DNA from: Lysobacterales bacterium
GTDB taxonomy: Bacteria > Pseudomonadota > Gammaproteobacteria > Xanthomonadales > Rhodanobacteraceae
DNA: 64,000 nucleotides
Reading direction: 5' to 3'
Assembly (NCBI GenBank): GCA_016721015.1
Contig: JADKJL010000011.1
Location: 1-64,000, forward strand
Below the pieces are notes generated by a model. That model did not search any database. It saw nothing but the letters and a program-made list of their open reading frames with translations, and was not told where the DNA came from. The translations under genes and the position numbers were made by a program. Positions 42,123-51,900 of the stretch are shown here, in pieces (position 1 is the stretch's first letter; each line of letters begins with the position of its first letter).

Positions 42123-42707
42123 TCAGGCCACCGGACGGGCGAGTTCGCGCTGCAGGAAAGCCTTGGCCGCGCGCGTGTCGCGCTTGATCGTGGGCTCCGA
42201 CACGCCGAGCAGGTCGGCGATCTCGCTCACTTCCAGCCCGGCGAAAAATCGCAATTCGACCACTTTCACCAGGCGAGGATCGAGCGCCGCGAGTTTTTCC
42301 AGTGCGCTGTCGATGGCGATCAGTTGCTCGGCCTGGGCATCAACCGAGATCGGATGATTGGCCAATTCGTCGAGATCGACAAAGGCCGCGCCGCCGCCGC
42401 GACGCTCGGCCAAGCGTGAGCGCGCATAGTCGATGACGACCTGACGCATCGCGCAGGCCACGGTCGCGTAGAAGTGGGTGCGATTGGCATAGTCGAAGCC
42501 AGCGCGTTCGAGCTTGAGATAGGCCTCGCTGATCAGGGCACGCGTATCGAGGGTGTTGCCGCGCTGGTTGCGCGCGAGCTGCGCCCGTGCGATGCGCGCC
42601 ATGTCCTCATAGACGAGAGCGAACAGGCGTTCTCGACCGGCCGGCTCGACGGCATTGGAAAGTGCGAACGTGATCTCGGGTGACAGGTCGGCCATCGAGC
42701 GGATCAT
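42123..42707 (-). CDS. ECF-type RNA polymerase sigma factor (module 1)
   Basis: 194 residues. Sigma region 2 includes RLFALVYEDMARIARAQLAR and TRALISEAYLKLERAGFDYA; region 4 is LDPRLVKVVELRFFAGLEVS with EIADLLGVSEPTIKRDTRAA, an HTH. It belongs to the ECF subfamily (PF07638 or Sig-70 TIGR02999-like) that is commonly linked to Ser/Thr kinases. No anti-sigma factor is nearby; a kinase is encoded in the same unit. It lies 103 bp upstream of the pentapeptide-repeat gene. Start at 42707; an ATG at 42695 is also possible. Confidence 0.88.
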   Translation of the reverse strand: MIRSMADLSPEITFALSNAVEPAGRERLFALVYEDMARIARAQLARNQRGNTLDTRALISEAYLKLERAGFDYANRTHFYATVACAMRQVVIDYARSRLAERRGGGAAFVDLDELANHPISVDAQAEQLIAIDSALEKLAALDPRLVKVVELRFFAGLEVSEIADLLGVSEPTIKRDTRAAKAFLQRELARPVA

Positions 42708-42806
42708 AGTCCACAGATCGATGGGTCGGGGATTTTTTGCAGATGTCTGGCGCGGACGACAATTGCCCTTCCTGAAGGGGAGCTCAGTGCTGAGCCAGAG
42801 AGCGCG

Positions 42807-42883
42807 TTAAGGCAACGCCGAACAAGTCTCTGCTCATCATCCCGGCGTGCGCTGGAATGACGGCTTGATCAGCGTTGCCTCAA
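42807..42883. repeat. Short MITE/REP-like element with 18-bp terminal inverted repeats
   Basis: Left end AAGGCAACGCCGAACAAG; right end, as reverse complement, GAGGCAACGCTGATCAAG. The interior contains the dispersed CATCCCGGCGTGCGCTGG repeat. A half element (CTTGATCAGCGTTACCTTAC) is found at 52518-52537, directly after the second ECF gene. Confidence 0.7.
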
Positions 42884-42957
42884 TCGATCGAGAAATGAAT
42901 GGAATCGGCGACACCCGCGCTGTAACCGCGCCGTGTGTCGCCGATCCAGGGCGAAAC

Positions 42958-44343
42958 CTACTGGCCGTCGAAGTTGTCGGCGAAAATCAGATCATTGCTG
43001 AGGCCGGCGACGGTCAGGTCGTAGTTTTGCGGCGCGGCGCGCAACGAATGCCCTGCAACGATGATGCGCCCATTCTGCAAGGCGCCACTGATGCCGAAAT
43101 CAAGCTCTCCGGGCAGGACAAAATCGATCGTGGTGCGGGCAATGGTGCCGAAGTCGTCGTTGTCGGTTGAACCATTCGAAAGCAGGCGAATGATATGCAT
43201 GTCGCGCGCGCTGCCGGAGGTAGGGCTGTCGGTGCCGATGAGGACGATCTTGCCGTCGCTTTGCACGAGCATGTCGCCGAGTTCGTAAGCGAATCCGCCG
43301 CCCAGCTTGGCGACGCCCGCGGTGCCGAACGACGGATCGACGTTCGTCTGGGTGGACGGGTTGATCCGGTAGACGAAGGCGAGCAATTTGTTGCTGCTGG
43401 AGCCATACTGGGATGTTCCGCCCATCAGGATCTTGCCGTTGCCAAGGATCGTGATTCGGGTGGCCGATTCATTGCGGAAGAACGGATCGCCAATATTGAT
43501 CGAGTAGGTCGAGTAGCCAGCGCCGCTGTTGTAGCTCGGATCAAAATTGCCGCTGGTGGTCAAGCGCGAAAACAGGGCAGCCGTGCCATCCGGCAAGGTC
43601 GGGTCGCCCGTCTCGCCGACGGCGATGTACTTGCCGTCGGGCTGGACAGCAATGGCATTGAAATGATTGAGCTTGCCAATCGTGGCCTGCTCCGTGTTCT
43701 TGCCATCGGTATTGAACGTGGTATCGAGCGTGCCATCCGGCATCAGACGAGCAACAGCCGCGAGATCGCGAGTTGCGGAGAAGCCGGCGATACCGGCAAG
43801 GACGATTTTTCCGCTGGGCTCGACGATTACGTCATTGGCGACGTCAGTAAGGTTACCGCCGGAGACGTCGAAGGCTACGGTCAGACAATGGCTCGTCAGT
43901 GCACTGAAGTTAACCGGCTGGCCGAGCTGGTTGTATCGGCATAGGCTGAAATCGCGATCCATTCCGCTGAAGCCACGCGAACCTGCAATCAGGATATTCC
44001 CCGCACTATCGAGGCGCGCGCGGTTGGCAACAACGCTGGTCAAGCCTGAAAGTACGGTGCCGTTCGTTCCGAACGAATTGTCGAGGATTCCGTTCGCCGT
44101 CATCTTCGTGATCGAATAGCGGCTCGTGCCCCCGCTACCCTCAGTCGTACCGACGAGAAACACCGCACCATCTGCGCCGACCAGCACATCGGCGAGCTTG
44201 TCGGAATTGGTGCCGCCCTGATCAGGCGCTGCAACGTTGCGCCCGGACGAAAAGATGCCGAAGCTCGAATCAAGCAGACCATCGACGGCCAGGGCGGGGC
44301 CTGCGGCGACGAGCAGGGCACAAGTGAGAATCTTGCGAATCAT
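42958..44343 (-). CDS. Secreted delta-60-repeat protein ending in FADNFDGQ
   Basis: 461 residues. Signal peptide MIRKILTCALLVAAGPALA, then seven to eight delta-60 repeats (pattern 'x-GxFxPDGxI-x-AG'): VLVGADGAVFLVGTTEG, NHFNAIAVQPDGKYIAVGET, MLVQSDGKIVLIGTDS. These form a beta-propeller-like fold, usually cell-surface or extracellular. The C-terminus NDLIFADNFDGQ matches a motif shared with three other secreted products in this window. The candidate ECF promoter element at 44385-44417 lies 41 bp upstream. Function unknown. Confidence 0.85.
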   Translation of the reverse strand: MIRKILTCALLVAAGPALAVDGLLDSSFGIFSSGRNVAAPDQGGTNSDKLADVLVGADGAVFLVGTTEGSGGTSRYSITKMTANGILDNSFGTNGTVLSGLTSVVANRARLDSAGNILIAGSRGFSGMDRDFSLCRYNQLGQPVNFSALTSHCLTVAFDVSGGNLTDVANDVIVEPSGKIVLAGIAGFSATRDLAAVARLMPDGTLDTTFNTDGKNTEQATIGKLNHFNAIAVQPDGKYIAVGETGDPTLPDGTAALFSRLTTSGNFDPSYNSGAGYSTYSINIGDPFFRNESATRITILGNGKILMGGTSQYGSSSNKLLAFVYRINPSTQTNVDPSFGTAGVAKLGGGFAYELGDMLVQSDGKIVLIGTDSPTSGSARDMHIIRLLSNGSTDNDDFGTIARTTIDFVLPGELDFGISGALQNGRIIVAGHSLRAAPQNYDLTVAGLSNDLIFADNFDGQ

Positions 44344-44384
44344 GGGGAGGTCCTATGAAAAGAGGCGGTTGCCTCCGTTGCATC

Positions 44385-44417
44385 CACATACGCAATCGAA
44401 AGCCTTCAGGGATCATC
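44385..44417 (-). promoter_or_regulatory. Candidate ECF promoter, copy 2 (delta-60 gene)
   Basis: Minus strand: GATGATC (44417-44411), 14 bp, ATTGCGTATGTG (44396-44385), then 41 bp to the ATG at 44343. The two blocks are identical to copy 1 while the spacer and the 41-bp leader are not conserved, as expected for a promoter rather than a duplication. Confidence 0.7.
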
Positions 44418-44539
44418 CGCAGCGCACGCGACAGGTAATCGAGGTCTGAGTCGCCTGGAATGCTCGCCCCGCGCGCTGCGATCTGCATGATCTGGCCGCT
44501 CCGCCGGCGATGGCTTCGGTCATCCTGGCGCCTGGCCCG

Positions 44540-44980
44540 ATGCGCCGCCTCACTCCCTCAATCTCAAACCTCGCCGCCCGCGAGCTGGAAATCGTCTTGT
44601 TGAATTCCATCCGCGCGCATTGGCTGTCCAATCCGCGTGCCGATGTGCTGGCCGGGCTGGTCGTGGCCCTGGCCCTGATTCCCTAGGCCATCGCGTTCTC
44701 GATCATCGCCGGGGTCGATCCGAAGGTCGGCCTGTATGCCTCGTTCTGCATTGCCGTGGTGATCTCGTTCGCCGGTGGTCGACAGGGCATGATCTCGGCG
44801 GCGACCGGCGCGACGGCCCTGGTCATGGTCACCCTGGTCAAGGATCACGGCCTGCAATACCTGTTCGCGCCGACGTTTCTGACCGGCGCGTTGCAGATCA
44901 TCGCCGGTCGCCCGAAGCTTGCCGTACTGATGCGCTTTGTCTCGCGCTCGGTGATCACCGGTTTCGTCAATGCGCTGGCC
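44540..44980 (+). pseudogene. SulP sulfate-permease remnant (nonsense mutation and 3' truncation)
   Basis: From ATG 44540 the frame encodes RAHWLSNPRADVLAGLVVAL and ALIP, then TAG (44684-44686) at the position where SulP proteins have Glu (IPEAIAFSI), then AIAFSIIAGVDPKVGLYASF and on to SVITGFVNALA (44980). After that the homology stops, where a full SulP would continue for some 350 residues plus a STAS domain. A single G-to-T change explains the stop. The 5' and middle part of the first membrane half is intact otherwise, so the decay is recent. Confidence 0.85.
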
Positions 44981-45186
44981 AGTCTGCGTGATGGTCGGTG
45001 CCGGGCTCGGCATCATCTGTCTGTTTCCGAGTCGCGAATTTACGCGCCGATTGGCAAGTGCGTGTTTGCCAGGGCCGATTCGGCGTTGCCGCCCATTGCA
45101 CGGCCACGGGTAATCCATAAGGTTTGATTGAGGCGAACTTAACGACTTTGGTCGCAGGCTGCGCGCTCCTGTCAGGAGTCCCAGCC

Positions 45187-45543
45187 ATGAAAAATAACGC
45201 TCTCGCCTTCGTCGTTTCGGTTGCCTTGCTGATTGTTGCGAGGCAACCGGTTGTCGATTCGGCTTTCGCGGCAGAGAACCCTGCCGGCAACGAGAAAGTT
45301 ACCGAACAGCAGGCGCGAACCATCGCCCACAAGCGCTATCCGGACAGCGCATTTGAAAGCGCCGAGCTTGAAACCGAGCATGGTCATCGGATCTGGTCGA
45401 TTGATCTGCGCCCGCATGGCTCCAACGATATTCGTGAAGTTCAGATCGATGCAATCAGTGGCGAGATCATCGCGACCGAGCTCGAAACGCCCGACGATCA
45501 GGCCAGGGAAGCTGCCGAAGACAAAGCCGCCAACGAGCATTGA
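45187..45543 (+). CDS. Secreted PepSY-domain protein
   Basis: 118 residues. A signal peptide (MKNNALAFVVSVALLIVARQ, cleaved near AFA-AENP) is followed by one PepSY domain: VTEQQARTIAHKRYPDSAFE, then ETEHGHRIWSIDLRPHGS and REVQIDAISGEIIATELETP. PepSY proteins are often inhibitors of proteases or metal-linked modulators in the periplasm. It ends in an acidic tail. The heptosyltransferase gene begins inside its stop codon (TGATG). A GGAGT ribosome site is present upstream. Confidence 0.85.
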   Translation: MKNNALAFVVSVALLIVARQPVVDSAFAAENPAGNEKVTEQQARTIAHKRYPDSAFESAELETEHGHRIWSIDLRPHGSNDIREVQIDAISGEIIATELETPDDQAREAAEDKAANEH

Positions 45544-46688
45544 TGTTGATGTTGCGGATCACGGCGAGGATTCCCGCTGTGAGCGGTCGGTCGCGAAGCG
45601 CTGGCGTGGGATTCGATATCCAGGCGTGGCGCCGTCGCATCGTCAGCTTCGTCATGCAGGGAGTCTCGCGCGGCAATGGGCGGCGGGCGGAGTTTTCCGG
45701 CAGCATTCCGCACACGGGCATCTATCGAATCCTGATTTGTCGGCCCAACCATCGGCTTGGCAATCTGCTCATGCTGACGCCGCTGCTTGCCGAATTGCAG
45801 GCAGCGTATCCCGGCGCTCAGGTGGATCTGATCGTCGGTGGTGATCAGGGCGCTGCGCTGTTTGGGCGCTTCCCCAATGTCGGCACGGTTTACCACCTTC
45901 CGCGACATGGGTTTCGCCAACTCTGGAAAACTCTCGCTGTCGTGCGCAGGGTTTTCCATGAGCACTACGATCTCACCATCGATCCGGATCTGCAGTCGCA
46001 ATCGAGTCGTTATCTGGTGGGGCGGTGCCGATCGCTGCATCGCATCGGATTCTGCGGCGTCAAATCGTCGAGCCGTCTGTCCCTGGCGATGCCGGCGCCG
46101 CCGTTGCCCCAGCACATGGGGCAGTTGCCGGTCGCGCTGCTGCGTTGGGCCATGGGTGATTTTTCCTGTTCTGCGACATCGAACGTTCCAATGCTGGATC
46201 TCAGGCTCAGCCATGACGAGCGCGCCTGGGGTCGAAATCGCCTGGCCGAACTGCTTCATCTTGATGGGCATCACGCCAGCACCGAAACGATCGCAGTCTT
46301 TACCCATGCTACCGGCGCGAAACGCTATCCCGATGCCTGGTGGAAACAGTTGTTGGCCGGCCTGCGCCAGCGCTATCCAGGCCGGCGCTTCGTCGAAATC
46401 CTTCCGGCGCATGGTCAATCCGGTGTCGCCGCCGGAATTCCCGGCTACTACTCGGATTCACCTCGCCGCGTCGCCGCACTGCTTGCCGCAACCCGATTGT
46501 TCGTCACTGCAGATTGCGGTGTCATGCATCTGGCCTGTGCCGCGCGCGGTCCACAGGTGATCGGTCTCTTCCAGTGCAGCGATCCGGTGTTATACGGCCC
46601 CTACGGAGAACGGCACTCGGCCATTTCGACCGCTGCGCTGTCAGCCAACAGCGTGTGCGAGCTGATCTTGAAAAAATATCCGGGCTGA
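45543..46688 (+). CDS. GT9 family (ADP-heptose:LPS heptosyltransferase-like) glycosyltransferase
   Basis: 381 residues. An N-terminal extension of about 60 residues leads to the family's start IYRILICRPNHRLGNLLMLT (about 61-80), then QVDLIVGGDQGAALFGRFPN, HYDLTIDPDLQSQSSRYLVG, and the donor site VTADCGVMHLACAARGPQVI with GLFQCSDPVLYGPYG. This is a GT-B fold that adds heptose to the LPS core or a similar acceptor. A translationally coupled TGATG start follows the PepSY gene; a TTG three bases upstream is in frame. Confidence 0.87.
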   Translation: MLMLRITARIPAVSGRSRSAGVGFDIQAWRRRIVSFVMQGVSRGNGRRAEFSGSIPHTGIYRILICRPNHRLGNLLMLTPLLAELQAAYPGAQVDLIVGGDQGAALFGRFPNVGTVYHLPRHGFRQLWKTLAVVRRVFHEHYDLTIDPDLQSQSSRYLVGRCRSLHRIGFCGVKSSSRLSLAMPAPPLPQHMGQLPVALLRWAMGDFSCSATSNVPMLDLRLSHDERAWGRNRLAELLHLDGHHASTETIAVFTHATGAKRYPDAWWKQLLAGLRQRYPGRRFVEILPAHGQSGVAAGIPGYYSDSPRRVAALLAATRLFVTADCGVMHLACAARGPQVIGLFQCSDPVLYGPYGERHSAISTAALSANSVCELILKKYPG

Positions 46689-46755
46689 TTCGGGCTGCTA
46701 TCCTTTCGTTGCGCGGACACCTCGCTCCGCGCACACGCCGAGGAGGGCGCGAAGC

Positions 46756-47649
46756 ATGTCAACCGAAGACTGGATGGAGCCGCGCTTTCGCGCAAGAGCG
46801 AGCAATGGCTGGCGAGCTCGCTGGTTTCGGGTCATCTTCCATCACCACCAACGTGATGAGCGACTGTTTGACGTGCTCCTGCTCGGTGTCATTCTGGTCA
46901 GCGTGCTGGTGGCCCTGCTAGACAGCGTCGCCCTCCTGCATGCGCACTACGGCAAATTCTTCTATGCCCTCGAATGGGTGTTCACGATCGCCTTCTCGAT
47001 CGAGTACCTGATACGCCTGAGTCTGGTTCGGCGACCCATGGGTTACGTGCTGAGTTTCTACGGCTTGATCGATCTCGCCGCAGCCTTGCCCACCTACATC
47101 AGCCTGTTCATTGTCGGCGCTGACCATCTGCTCGTGATCCGCGTGCTGCGCATCCTGCGCGTGTTCCGTATCCTCGAAATGGCCGAGTATTCGAACGAAG
47201 GCTCCGAACTGATGCGCGCGCTGCACGCCAGCCGGCGCAAGATCGGCATGTTCGTGTTGTTTGTTTTGCTGATCACGATCGTCTTCGGCGCGGTCATGTA
47301 CCTCGTCGAAGGGCCCGAAAACGGCTTCACCAGCATCCCGCATGCGATGTACTGGGCGATCGTGACCATGGCCACGGTCGGCTTCGGCGACATCACCCCG
47401 CAGACGCCGCTGGGTCAATTCATCACCTCGATCATGATCCTGATCGGCTACGGGATCATTGCCGTGCCCACCGGAATATTCGGGGCGCAGTTGGTGCAGG
47501 CGAATATGAAGCGGCGGGAGGGGAAGGCGGCGCCCGTGCTTGTGCCTGTTGTCGAGAGCGAGGTGACTTGTGGGCGCTGTGGGGAGGGGCGGCACTTTGA
47601 AGGGGCGCGGTTTTGTCAGAGGTGTGGGGAGAGGTTGGGAGAGGGATGA
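46756..47649 (+). CDS. Voltage-gated potassium channel with C-terminal zinc ribbon
   Basis: 297 residues. Six membrane segments: S1 about 37-60, S2 about 70-90, S3 about 100-120, S4 with regularly spaced arginines RVLRILRVFRILEMAEYSNE (about 128-147), S5 about 160-182, pore loop with the filter TMATVGFGDITP (TVGFG), S6 about 220-245. The last 50 residues end in CGRCGEGRHFEGARFCQRCG (CxxC, 11 residues, CxxC), a zinc ribbon not typical of KvAP/Kch-type channels. It sits in the inner membrane and passes K+. Monocistronic. Confidence 0.9.
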   Translation: MSTEDWMEPRFRARASNGWRARWFRVIFHHHQRDERLFDVLLLGVILVSVLVALLDSVALLHAHYGKFFYALEWVFTIAFSIEYLIRLSLVRRPMGYVLSFYGLIDLAAALPTYISLFIVGADHLLVIRVLRILRVFRILEMAEYSNEGSELMRALHASRRKIGMFVLFVLLITIVFGAVMYLVEGPENGFTSIPHAMYWAIVTMATVGFGDITPQTPLGQFITSIMILIGYGIIAVPTGIFGAQLVQANMKRREGKAAPVLVPVVESEVTCGRCGEGRHFEGARFCQRCGERLGEG

Positions 47650-48320
47650 GGCATTCGGCGCTAGGCACGAAGCCGGCATTTGCTGAGGCGTACCCAGCCT
47701 CGCTTTCTCTCAATCGCGGAGCCTTCAGTGCCAAAAAATAGGCCAGGATTTGACTGAAGGATTGAATTGCGCGCAGCACCAATCTCGGTGGTTGGTCTCG
47801 AAAAATATCTGCTGCTTTGTTCCAACTTGCATGTTAGGCCGCTGGAATAGATGCCATTGTGCGATCTATCTGAATTGATCGCTAGACCTGTTTTTCGAAG
47901 AGCGTGCTGAAGTGATCGAAAATCACTTTGAAAATCAGCTGCCGCAACGGGGAGGCTAAGAACGGGCGTCTCGATATGTGCGACGCAGCTGTCTCACTTC
48001 AGGGGGTTTTCCCGTGCGCATGCGATCTCTAACCACGCGCTTCTAAACGATGGTGAGATTTGGCGAAGGGGCGATTCGGCACACGGGGCTCGATTTCTCA
48101 CCCAGGCTCGAACTCATGGCAGTTTCGAGCAGCTCATAACGGTCATTGCCGAAAATCCCGAAGTGATTGGTGTTGGGGTTCTGACTAACGCATCTTTGGA
48201 CATGATCAAATGGTCTTGGGGAAAGACGCTGAACTTGGCTCACGAGCCTGAAACAACTGCTGTAAAGCCTTTCCCGTACAACGCCAGAGTCCTCTCTTCC
48301 ATCCCTGCCAGGCGCACCTG
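47650..48320. other. AT-richer intergenic region with a start-less open frame
   Basis: Composition drops below that of neighbouring genes. On the plus strand an open frame without ATG/GTG/TTG start runs from about 47930 to 48320 and reads like protein (SNHALLNDGEIWRRGDSAHG, then ARFLTQARTHGSFEQLITVI, AENPEVIGVGVLTNASLDM), suggesting the remnant of a gene whose 5' end is lost. I recognise no family. The stretch adjoins an IS256 remnant, so it may be a decayed acquired island. Confidence 0.45.
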
Positions 48321-48323
48321 ACG

Positions 48324-48665
48324 CTACGGGACCAATTGCGGCTCGAAGGTGCCTTCGCGATCACGGGGCGTCTCGATCTCCAGCTCACCCATCGCGCTCT
48401 GCACGGCCTTGCGACTCTTGCCGTTACGCGGGTTTCCTCCGGACTTCTTATTCCGCTCATGGCCCAAGTGCGCCTGCATCTCGGCTTCCAGAGAATGATT
48501 GATCATGTGCTGGAGCATCTGCGAGTACAGCTTCTCCATCTCCTGCGGGGTCTTGCAGTCACCTACCAGCTCATCCAGCATCGCTTTCGTCAACGCCATC
48601 TCTCTGCTCCTCGCGGCCAAGCCGCAGTGTCTCAAGGGGCAGTTACACGGTTCAATTTAAAGACT
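48324..48665 (-). mobile_element. IS256-family transposase remnant (N-terminal part)
   Basis: The minus-strand frame from 48599 starts MALTKAMLDELVGDCKTPQE and continues MEKLYSQMLQHMINHSLEAE, then GELEIETPRDREGTFEPQLV. This is the conserved N-terminal region of IS256-group transposases (about 90 residues); the catalytic DDE domain is missing. The ATG-proximal side shows a possible IS end (GTGTAACTGCCCC on the minus strand near 48640). The 3' side is truncated near 48330. Confidence 0.85.
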
Positions 48666-48731
48666 CTGGTCTACGACTGTGCCAAGTTGTCGAACCACTC
48701 TGGTTGACCTGTCCCAGTACTGTTCGTTTAG

Positions 48732-48815
48732 CTCGCCATTCCGGCGAAGGCCGGAATCCAGCTTCGAATTGCCGAGCAAGAGTCACTGGATCCCGGCCTT
48801 CGCCGGGATGACGAG
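48732..48815. repeat. Inverted pair of dispersed 'CCGGCnnnnGCCGG' repeats
   Basis: CTCGCCATTCCGGCGAAGGC CGGAATCCAG on the left and CTGGATCCCGGCCTTCGCCG GGATGACGAG on the right, separated by 23 bp. Related single units occur at 28748, 42840, 55880 and 57450. It lies directly upstream of the second kinase gene. Confidence 0.85.
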
Positions 48816-48932
48816 CGGAAACTGATGTCTATCCGAACAGCATTGGGATCTGTCCCGCGCTTTCAGGAATTGACGAATGATCTGCACAGCCCACTGTTAA
48901 GATTCGCCAACTCCGGAATGAACGGGAAATCC

Positions 48933-51900
48933 ATGTCCACGGACTGGAAGAAAGTGCTCGCGCTGTTTGATCTTGCTCTATCCATCCAGCGCGACGAACT
49001 CGCTCGCTGGATGGATGAGTTGAGTGAATCCGAGCCGGACGTCGCGCATGCGCTCGCGGCGATGCTAAGTGCCCACTTGCGGGCGGAAGGAGGAGCCGAT
49101 ATTGACCGGCTTGTCGTGGATGCCGCATTCGACCTGCCTGTCGGTGATGAGTCAGAAACCGGCTTTCATGCCGGTCGCATGATTGGACCCTATCGTCTGC
49201 TCCGCTTTCTCGGCAGCGGCGGCATGGCAACGGTGTGGCTGTGCGAACGCATGGATGGAACCTTGCGCCGCGAGTTCGCCCTGAAGTTGCCATGGAAGCA
49301 CGCCACATCGACTCGTTTTGCCGAGCGCTTTGTGCGCGAACGCGACATCCTCGCTCGATTGCGGCATCCGAACATAGCCCGCCTGTTTGACGCAGGCGTG
49401 GATGCCGATGGACAGGCGTATCTGGCCCTCGACTATATCGAAGGGCAATCCATCACGACCTGGTCGGATGCCCATGTGCTCGGTCTCGATGCGCGCCTGA
49501 TTCTGTTCGGAGAAGTTCTCGACGCCGTGCAGTTCGCCCATGCGAATCTCGTCGTTCACCGAGACATCAAGCCGGCCAACATTCTTGTCGATGAACAAGG
49601 GCATGCGAGTCTGCTTGATTTCGGCATCGCCAAATTGCTCGATGTCGGTGGCGCGGGAGCGGGCGAAACCGAACTGACCGCCGCTGGAAGCCGGCTGCTG
49701 ACCATGCAATACGCGAGTCCTGAACAGCTGAAAGGCGAACCGTTGACGACGGCGACCGACATCTACTCACTGGGCGTCGTCCTGCACGAACTTTTGGCTG
49801 GACGGCGCCCGTACACGATTCCGAGAAATTCCGCAGCACTTCTCGAGCAGGCGATCACCGATGGAACCCGCGAATCGCTCAGCCGTGCATGCAGTGACGA
49901 GCGCGCGAAAGTGCTCGGCTTGCGCAATGCACGTTCACTGCGAATCGCGCTGCGTGGGGATCTCGATGCCATCGTCGGCAAGGCGATGGCGCGCGATCCC
50001 GTCGAACGGTATGCAACCGTCGACATGTTCCACGAGGATCTGCGCAGGCTGCGCTCGGGACATCCCGTCAGTGCGCGCCACCCATCGAAGTTGCGCGCAA
50101 GCGTGCGCTTTGTCGGACGTCACGCACTCGCATCCACCATTGTGGCCGTGCTGGTCTGCGGCCTTCTCGCCAGCACCGTCATTGCCCTCATCATTGCCGG
50201 ACGCGAACGAGATCAGCGTGAACGTGCTGAAGCCGTGCGCAATTTTTTGATCGGCGTATTTGCGCAGGCCAACCCGGACGAGAATCGCGGCCAGCCGTTT
50301 ACCGCGCAGCAACTTCTGGAAAAAGGCGAAAAGCAACTAGCGCTGCAACGTGACGATTCCGCAGCGACGCGCGCGGATCTGACCGCCGTTATCGGCGATC
50401 TTTACTGGAACATTGGCGAATACGGTCGTGCCGAGCCCTTGCTCAAGCAGGCGATTGCGACCAGTACGGATAGCGCAATTCCCGCTGACGTCAAGGCCCG
50501 TGCACTTATCGGTCTGGCCAACATGGAAGCGGAGAAACGCTCTTTTGATGATGCCCTGCTGCATCTGGATCAGGCACATGATCTGGCGATCAGTGAGGGA
50601 GCGGTTGGCGCAAATCTGTCTGCCGATGCGCGCCGGCAACGCGCCGACGTACTCGTTCGTCGCGGTGATTTTGCGACGGCGGAACCCTTGCTGCGCGAGT
50701 TGCTGAAGTCGGATCAGGCACGTCGCGGTTCCGACAGCGAGGCCGTCGCCACGGACTGGCGATTGCTGGCGATTTGCCTAGAAGAGCTCTCGCGCTACGA
50801 CGAATCCGCGGCCGCTTTCGGCGAGGCCGCACGCATTGCGCGTGCCTTGCATGGCGATCATCACAGCAGCCTCGCCTATGTCCTCAACGACCTGGGCCTG
50901 ATGCTCATGCACCGCGGTGATCTGGCCGGTGCTGAAAATGCCCTGCGCGAGACCCTTTCGATCAGTCACGGAATTCATGGCGAAGAGTCGCGCGATTCGT
51001 GGGCGGTCGAATCGAATCTATTGCGTGTGATGGAGCTGGAAGGTCGTTACGCCGAGGCGTTGAAGGCGCGCCAAACGATGCTTGAAAAGGAGCAGCGCAT
51101 CCTCGCTGAAACTACGCCGGAAACGCTCGCCTTCCATACCAATTTTTTGGGTCTCGACTATCGCGAACTCGGTCGGCTCAAGGAAGCGGAGACAAGTTTT
51201 CGCGAGGTGATTGCGCTGTGGGCGCGTATTCATGGTGCGGACGATTCAAGCGACAGTGCCGCCGCAAAGGTCAATCTTGGCGTCACCCTGACCTTGCAAG
51301 GCCGCTATGCCGAAGCCGAGCCCGTAATGCGCAGTGCGGTGGATCTGCGCGCAGCAAACGAGCCGCCCGGCTCGCTAACGCTAAACATCAGTCGCGGCGA
51401 ACTCGGAAACCTTCTGCGTCTGCAAGGCGACGCGAACACGGCACTGATACAGATCCAGGCTGCCGTGGACGCCTATGCTTTGGCGCTGCAAGCATCCGGT
51501 GAAGCGATCACGCCGGGCATGATTTCGCTACTGACCCAACTTGCCGAGTGCCAGCTTGATGCGGGCAAGGCGAACGAGGCGCTGGTCAGCGCAAAAGCCG
51601 CGCTTGACCGTGCCCGAGTGCTGCTGCCGGCCAGCAATCCACGACTCGGCAGCCCGCTATTCGCCCTCGGACGCGCCACTCTTGCGCTGGGACAACTGGA
51701 AAATGCCGAACTCCTGTTTCGCGAAGCGTTGCTGGTGCGCAGTGGAAACTATCCGCCCGAGGACCCGAGAATTCTGGAAGTCCAGGTCGGACTCGCAGAT
51801 GCGCTGCACCGACGCGATCAGGATGCCGAAGCCTCGGCTCTGTTGAGCGAACTCGGGCCTCGGCTCGCCGCATCGACATCGCCCTATGCGAAGACACTGA

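Noticed and set aside
48324..48665. Complete IS256 element
   Set aside because: Only the N-terminal part of the transposase remains and the second end is not visible.
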